A DNA stretch of 64,000 nt. Source: Labia minor (taxonomy: Eukaryota; Arthropoda; Insecta; Dermaptera; Spongiphoridae). The stretch spans positions 10,155,580 through 10,219,579 of the forward strand of contig OY720344.1 in assembly GCA_963082975.1 (NCBI GenBank), in the 5' to 3' direction. The translations under genes were made by a program, and so were the position numbers. Shown here piece after piece: positions 58,187 to 64,000 of the stretch (positions are counted from its first letter, which is position 1; every line of letters begins with the position of its first letter). A model generated the notes under the pieces. The model did not search any database. It was given only the letters and a program-made list of their open reading frames with translations, and was not told where the DNA came from.

Positions 58187-58777
58187 TTACATTGCATTTA
58201 TTTGTTGTTGTTGTTTTTTTTTAATTTTCTTTTTTCCTCCCTCTTTTTCCAATTCAGTTGAAGGTAATTTTTTTAAAAAGGTTGTTGCAACATTCAAGAT
58301 GCCAAAATATTTAAACTGCAAACTGAAGGGAAAAAACGAGCGCCTGACTTGAGTGAGAGTACGAAGGAAGAAGAGGGGATGGTTGGCATTCAGACGGCCT
58401 TGTCTCATCAAATTCCAACGCGACGTAAAAAAATATAATGTTGAATTCTCTGTGAATGTTGAAAGAAACAGCCAGTCATATTGCGCAACGGGTGGAGTGC
58501 AGGTGAGAGCGAAAGCGTGGGCGACTGCAAATCCAAGTTTTCTAACCAACGATGCCAGGCATCCATCAAAATCCTTGACTTGAATCCCGGTTAACCTACA
58601 TTGGGGCGCCCACCGACCGCAAACCATATAAACAGCATTTATTACATCATTGTGAGAGCAGCCAGCCACTGACAACGACTGCCCAGGAAAAAGACCATTA
58701 GTATTACAAGAGGCCGAAAAAAACGAAAAAAAAAGAAGTGGTGTCTGTCCTTTACAATCAACTTGACCACTAGTCAT
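58187..58777 (-). CDS. Longest open frame in the window (196 codons), unrecognised
   Basis: ATG at 58777 (ACACAATGACTAG) to TGA or TAA near 58187. Visible: SLSVAGCSHNDVINAVYMVC, CRLTGIQVKDFDGCLASLVR, VAQYDWLFLSTFTENSTLYF. No signal peptide, domain or transmembrane pattern I can name. The last 20 residues (EGGKKKIKKKQQQQ) come from A-rich simple sequence, which argues for a fortuitous frame through a GC-rich non-coding island. Still, 196 codons without a stop is exceptional here, so an orphan gene is possible. Confidence 0.3.
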   Translation of the reverse strand: MTSGQVDCKGQTPLLFFSFFSASCNTNGLFPGQSLSVAGCSHNDVINAVYMVCGRWAPQCRLTGIQVKDFDGCLASLVRKLGFAVAHAFALTCTPPVAQYDWLFLSTFTENSTLYFFTSRWNLMRQGRLNANHPLFFLRTLTQVRRSFFPFSLQFKYFGILNVATTFLKKLPSTELEKEGGKKKIKKKQQQQINAM

Positions 58778-58799
58778 TGTGTCATTACCCGCAAATTAT

Positions 58800-59314
58800 T
58801 CTTTAAAACATTTTCATTAAAAAGGCGCAGTCAACAAACATAAACTACAGAATATTAGTATAAGAAGTATAAAATAGAAACAAATTTTTTTTTTTTTTTT
58901 TTTTGAAATTGTTATCTATTGAAAAATCCAGAATTTTCTAATTTAAGATTATTATTTATTTATTTATTTATTTTTTTAAATTAAAAGAAGGTATAAATAA
59001 TTTTATAGAAAGAAATACAAATATCAATAAAAATATATTGAACTGATTTTTCTAAATTAATTCTGAATTTATTTTTAACTTTTTAACTAAAGAAAGATGA
59101 AGTTACAAATAAAAATCAAAGATCAATGATAATTTTTTTAAAAATAAAATAAAATTATGTAGTTTGCCTTGAGTATTTTATTCACCTTAAGTTACATCAT
59201 CATCACATGCACTATAAGTTAAATAAAGAGAAAAAAATACACTCTTTTTATCTCTCTAATATTTGAAAACAAAAAAAAAACTAAAAAAATATGATAAAAA
59301 TCTGAATTATAACC

Positions 59315-59352
<38 letters not shown>

Positions 59353-59730
59353 CATGTTTATATAATATTTGAGAGAGAAAGTTTTAGTTTAGTCATCATA
59401 CATATATACAACTAGTTCAGATTATTAATAATATATGTTGGGATAAAGGTATCTGTCTCAATTGTATTGAAATAATGTATCCTCGCTTTATATGTAGTAT
59501 ATAACTTAAGATCATATTTCATCATGATTGACGAAAAAATTTCTACTAGTGGGTTGCTAAGTAGTTCAATAAATGGCGCAATATTTTATTATCAAGTGCA
59601 TGTCAGGGTGACAGGAGGGGCATTTATTTTCACCTAAAAAGAACGGAACCAAGACAAAGACAGAAGGAGAAAACTTACTGAGGTAGAAAAAACCTAAAAC
59701 AGGAGAGAAACCGAGTGAGTGGGAGATTAA
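58800..59730. other. AT-rich DNA, microsatellite
   Basis: TA run at about 59319-59350. No supported gene. Confidence 0.5.
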
Positions 59731-59733
59731 GAA

Positions 59734-59747
59734 GGGGGGGGGGGGGG
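59734..59747. repeat. Poly-G run (14 G)
   Basis: GGGGGGGGGGGGGG followed by GGTAAAG and a GA run (59761-59776). Rare in this AT-rich DNA. It explains the Pro/Leu/Ser-rich minus frame at 59566-59826. Confidence 0.9.
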
Positions 59748-60088
59748 AAGGTAAAGAAAAGAGAGAGAGAGAGAGAGGTAGAGGAGTAGAGAAACGTAAA
59801 CATTGATAAAAACAATGCCGGGGCATTTTTGTTCCAATCTATATCTATATATCTAAAGAATATGAGGCAATAACCAGGTCGGGGAAGCCGCTTTCTCCTC
59901 TATCTTCAGGCTATTGTGTCTACAAACTGCGCGAAATTTTATACAAATTAGCTTACTATTAAAAAAAAAAAATTGAACATTTAATGAAAGGCTCAGATTA
60001 AGAGGTAACTAATTGTTATAATAAAAAGTAAAAAAAAAAAAAAAATAGGAAATCAACTTAATGATTTTTTTATTATTAATTGAAGTAA

Positions 60089-60574
60089 AAGTGGCCAGGC
60101 ACCGACGATTTGAAATAAATTTCCAAACAATATTATATATATAAAGTATAAAAAAAAATATTTCAAAAACTTGAATTAAAATGACTAAATGATATTATCT
60201 TGGCTTTTATTTTTAGTTTAATTACTCAATTATTAATTACTAATATATTTTAAGTGAAATATTTTCCGACAATGAATATAAAATTAATACTTTGTAAGCT
60301 ACCACTTTTGGTTTCCGGATATACAACAAAAGTTGATGAATTCATGCTACTGATGCATTAAACAAATATACCAAAATTTATCAAAATTCGTTGATCCGTT
60401 CAAGCTATACACGTCTATAAGGACACAAAATGGGCAGACGGACAGGCATCATGCTAAAATACTTTTTTCTGTTAACAAAATACATGCATGATTAGTGAAG
60501 ATATGTTAAAATCTCCAAATGTGAAATTTAGTGTGAAAACAATACCTTCCCTTCCTATCATCAGTCGGTAAAAA
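60089..60574 (+). repeat. Repeat family B, copy 5 (old, diverged)
   Basis: Keeps GTGGCCAGGCACCGACGATTTG, GGTTTCCGGATATACAACAAAA, CCAAAATTTATCAAAATTCG, the ATCATGCTAAAATACTTTTTTC block and a TCAGTCGGTAAAAA end. It has lost the CRE pair and the first internal unit. Confidence 0.7.
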
Positions 60575-61850
60575 CAAATGAATTAATTTTGAAAATTTTT
60601 TATTATTATATTTTTTCCTCTTTTATTCAACAAATGAGTTAGGGTTATTATAAAACTAATAAATAAAATAAAATTATTTTAAATAAATTTAAAAAATACT
60701 AATGTATATATTATGAATCCTGAAACGCGCGTTATATAACCTCCAACGCAAAAAAATTTGTTTACTTTGTTTGATGAATGACATTCCAGTAGAGAATATT
60801 ATTTATTTAAAACTTACAATTAACCCTTTTACTATAGAAATAAATTTATTTAAAATGATATAAATAAAACAAAATTGTTACAAACAAACATTACACTTTT
60901 GATTTATGTAATTTATGTAATAAAATATGTTTTTAATGCTAATTTCATACTTTTTTATATAAGTAATTAGTATTTCTAATGAATATAGAATAATTATTTT
61001 TAGAAATAAATTCAATTTTTTTTATCAGGTATTATATCAGATGGTAATAAATATAAAATTAGTTTACTATAGATAAGTTAAAATATATTTTTACTTTTTT
61101 TTATTATAGCAATAAAAAAGTATTAATTGTAGATAAAATTTTTGCAAAATTATTATTATTATTATATTTCGTTATTATAAAAGACCTAGTTTTATTGTTA
61201 CACATCTAAGTTGGTTACAATGCAGTGGCGTTCTTGAGTTGAGTAGTGGTTGCTCTTTTCAAATCAAAACATGCCACACCCTTTCGATGTATATCCTGTT
61301 AAATTTCTATTATAATAATGAGGAGAGAAGTATAAAAAAAAAACAGAATTATTTAAATATTCCCAGTGTGAGTTAATCAGATCAGTGGGGTGTCATATCT
61401 TTACTTTTTATTTTTATCATTTAATTAAATAAAAACAATCTCATGTTTTTATAAATAATAATAATAATAATAATGAATATCACTATAAATGACAGAACAA
61501 AAATTAGATTTATTTTTGTGATATATAATAATTCTATCCATTTTCACAACACATTATTATTATTATCTTTTGCTGAATTATGTATATTTTATTGGGATTT
61601 AAAAATATATAAATATATATTTATAAATATTTGTTTTTTTCATATTATTGCTATATATTATAATTAATATTATTTTTAGAATATTTTTTTCATAATCTTT
61701 TAATTAATTATTATAAATAGTAGTATTTATTAATATTTGTGATTGTGATTATATTTAATTATGATTTTTTTTTTAAAAGTTAATAAATTATTATTATTAT
61801 TATTAGTATAATATATAATTAATTATAATATGTTAATTTTTGTTTCATTT
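60575..61850. other. AT-rich DNA, no gene
   Basis: A small mixed patch at 61215-61285. Otherwise A/T-rich with ATA runs (about 61456-61475). Confidence 0.5.
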
Positions 61851-61851
61851 A

Positions 61852-62263
61852 GAATTGTATATATATTTTCTTTTATATAATAAATAATTTCTCAAATAAA
61901 TGGTACATATATTAAAAAATAATTTTGGTATATAAAGCCTAGTTTACACGGGCTTAGTTCTTGTCATTAGTTCAGGAGTGGGCAAATACACTTAAGCGTG
62001 GGCCAAAATGAAATTTTCAAAATGTCTTCCGGGTCGGAGGACCATAAAATTATCTTGTTTTTTAGAGACATATTGAACGAAAAATCAAAATAAGAGCCAA
62101 CTTTTTTAACGGACCGGCGGGCGTTCAAAAAAGTATTTGCCCACCCCTGAACTAATGACAAGAACTAAGCCCGTGTAAACTAGGCTTAATATACCAAAAT
62201 TATTTTTTAATATATGTACCATATATTTGAGAAATTATTTATTTTATAAAAGAAAATACAATT
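61852..62263. repeat. Large palindrome with ~115-bp arms around a miniature element
   Basis: Left arm 61852-61972 (..ACATATATTAAAAAATAAT.., AGCCTAGTTTACACGGGCTT, CTTGTCATTAGTT) is the inverse complement of right arm 62150-62263 with few mismatches. The arms meet the ends of a 177-bp element without a target duplication. Confidence 0.8.
61973..62149. mobile_element. hAT-like miniature element at the palindrome centre
   Basis: Begins CAGGAGTGGGCAAATAC and ends GTATTTGCCCACCCCTG, a good inverted pair. The interior has GTGGGCC and GGACCGGCGGGC motifs. The flanks are inverse, not direct, repeats, so normal target-site duplication is absent. Confidence 0.65.
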
Positions 62264-62312
62264 ACCACCCCTGAACTAATGACAAGTACTAAACCCGTGT
62301 AAACTAGGTTTT
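62264..62312 (+). repeat. Partial tandem copy of the element end plus right arm
   Basis: CCACCCCTGAACTAATGACA and what follows repeats 62141-62190 with a few substitutions, so the element-arm junction exists twice in tandem. Confidence 0.75.
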
Positions 62313-62429
62313 AAGTAAATGATAATAGCTTTGGCAACAAACTACCCTAAGAACTGTGTCCTTCCCATTTGTTGATATTAGTACATGTTTGTATGTAATT
62401 ATGCTATTTATTTTGTACAAATGAGGTGG

Positions 62430-62800
62430 TGATTATGTCGGTTATTTTTAGCAGTTAATTTGCTTGGAATTTGAAGCGGTGGTTTAGGTGGGGCCCGGGG
62501 AATGTGCGTGGTGAGGGTGTGTACTCGGCCGGTGTGTACACTCATAGCAGCCGGGCCTAGACCTAGTGACGAGTGTTCTGGAACCGGCACAGGAACTGGG
62601 TTAGGTTAGCGCGCAACTTGCTTTGGTTATTCAACTGCTGGAGGGGACCTTACTCCATTTAACAACTTGTCCAGGCGCTGTCGAAGGGATAAAAGGAGCC
62701 GCCCATGGAGCTGCTCAAGAGATCCCATCGGCCATGGACAAATATGGAGCGTGAAGTAAATCGTTCATTTCCAGTCGAGGGGCTCAGCTGCTAATATTAG
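62430..62800. other. GC-rich island near the right end
   Basis: About 350 bp of near-50% GC, starkly unlike the flanks, with GGGGCCCGGGG and GGTGTGTACACTC palindromic segments. Open frames occur on both strands (60 codons at 62408-62590 minus). Candidate promoter, exon or conserved element. Confidence 0.4.
62654..62728 (-). CDS. Candidate exon with strong donor, unrecognised
   Basis: On the minus strand ATGGGATCTCTTGAGC opens 25 codons, MGSLEQLHGRLLLSLRQRLD then KLLNG, ending at GGA|GTAAGG (62653) in phase 0. Leu/Arg-rich amphipathic character suggests a helix. The plus strand also has an open Ala/Gly-rich frame (VEGIKGAAHGAAQEIPSAMD, then a stop), so the strand is uncertain. Confidence 0.3.
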
Positions 62801-64000
62801 AATCCAAGCCATCTGATATCATCATTAATATAAATAATTAAAAACAATTAATGATAAAAACAACCTCTAAATGAGTGGGATATAAATAAATATACAAGAT
62901 ATAGAGATACAATGTGCATTCCATATCTTAAGATTATTAAATTTTTTCAATTTTCGTTGAAACTTGTTCGGTTTTTATAAGAATATCAAAGAAATTTTAT
63001 TTTATTAATTAAAAATAAATAAAATGATTCATCTGAAAGTAATTCAATACGCTTTTAAATCAAATTAAAAATAAATAAATAAATAAATAAATTCTGGTTA
63101 AAATTATTTGAATTTTTAGATTAGTACTAATGCTGACTGAAGAATTAGATAAAATAGTTTAATTTTTTTTTTTTAACTGATTACAATAAAATGCAATCGT
63201 ATGTTTTAAAAGTAAAATAGGGAGCAAAAAATATGCTGACCTATAATCTTATCTTTTATATTTAATATTTAAAATAATAACAATAACAATAATAATAATA
63301 ATAAATATAAGATATTTATTATATGTATTAATAATAACCTGTTATTTGTCTTTCCTATTGGGGATAGTTAGTTATATAAATTCATATATATATATATTTA
63401 TATTTGGTTTAATTTCAAGGCTGGATTTAAAATGTATCTAAATATTTAATGATTTTCTAAATCATGAGAAGGGAGCAAAAACAAGAAATGTAAATGTTTA
63501 TTTATTCTATTTTAATTTGATCAAAGTTCATTATATAAATAAAAGTAAATACAATATACTTTAATTTTAATGTATAAAGAAAAACTAATTTAAATTAAAT
63601 TAGGCAAATTTAATAATTGTTCTAAAATTTCTTTAATTCTATTATATATATATATATATATATATATAACGATAATGATTTTATAGTAAAAAATTTAAAT
63701 TGAATATTTCAAAAATAAAAATTAAATAAAAAAAAATTTAATTTTGTATAGTTATTGTTTTTACTTGTAAAAAGAAGGTTAAAATTAATTAAATAAAAAT
63801 TTATTTAAACTTTTATTAAAATAAATAATGTAGAGAGGGAGAGGGAGTTCTCTGCACTGCTAAAATAATTATTAGAATGAATATTATTTCAAGTGTGGAG
63901 GAAATAATTGCAATAAACATTAAATCTCAATTCTCATATAACTAATATTTTATCTATCTTGTCTATTTATATTGTTTTATTTATTTATTTATTTTTTATT
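62801..64000. other. AT-rich DNA, no gene
   Basis: TA run near 63643-63668 and an AATA run near 63078-63090. Nothing coding seen. Confidence 0.6.

Noticed and set aside
59566..59826. 86-codon minus frame rich in Pro, Leu and Ser
   Set aside because: Product of the poly-G and GA tracts.

Overview
This is an AT-rich (roughly three quarters A+T by eye) intron-bearing animal genome segment, most likely from an arthropod. The one gene I recognise with confidence is the 3-phosphoinositide-dependent protein kinase PDPK1/PDK1 on the minus strand (28495-33964). It has eight coding exons with GT/AG junctions and matching phases. Its post-kinase region (a [11 protein letters not shown] block followed by [10 protein letters not shown]) and a long insert in the activation segment look like the insect and crustacean forms of the enzyme rather than the vertebrate ones.

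Region 1-28 kb is mostly transposon fossils in AT-rich DNA. It holds a broken Tc1-type transposase gene, an internally deleted mariner, hAT-type miniature elements (two with convincing 8-bp target duplications), several LINE 3' fragments, a tRNA-derived SINE, and two abundant non-autonomous families that I call A and B. A and B nest against each other at 7.7-9.6 kb and 18-20 kb. Family A ends in a conserved hairpin. Three of the five B copies carry two perfect TGACGTCA (CRE) palindromes exactly 20 bp apart. A few short, well-spliced-looking minus-strand exons (4729-4856, 15069-15147, 19435-19538) suggest one or more undescribed genes with large introns.

Region 28.5-34 kb is PDPK1. Its largest intron holds a second SINE-like element and a long AT microsatellite.

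Region 34-64 kb is AT-rich DNA broken every 2-4 kb by GC-richer islands of 100-500 bp. Some islands look like promoters (CRE + CCAAT at 42.1 kb, TATA + ATG at 50.14 kb, CRE + TATA + ATG at 57.83 kb). One holds a perfect DR1 nuclear-receptor site (40.71 kb). Others carry short open frames or splice-flanked exons, including a possible signal-peptide exon at 53.7 kb and a possible small multi-exon gene at 43.2-44.1 kb. None of these products is recognised. The spacing fits either a regulatory landscape of conserved non-coding elements or 5' exons of genes that mostly lie outside the window.

No rRNA, functional tRNA, CRISPR array or bacterial-type operon was seen.
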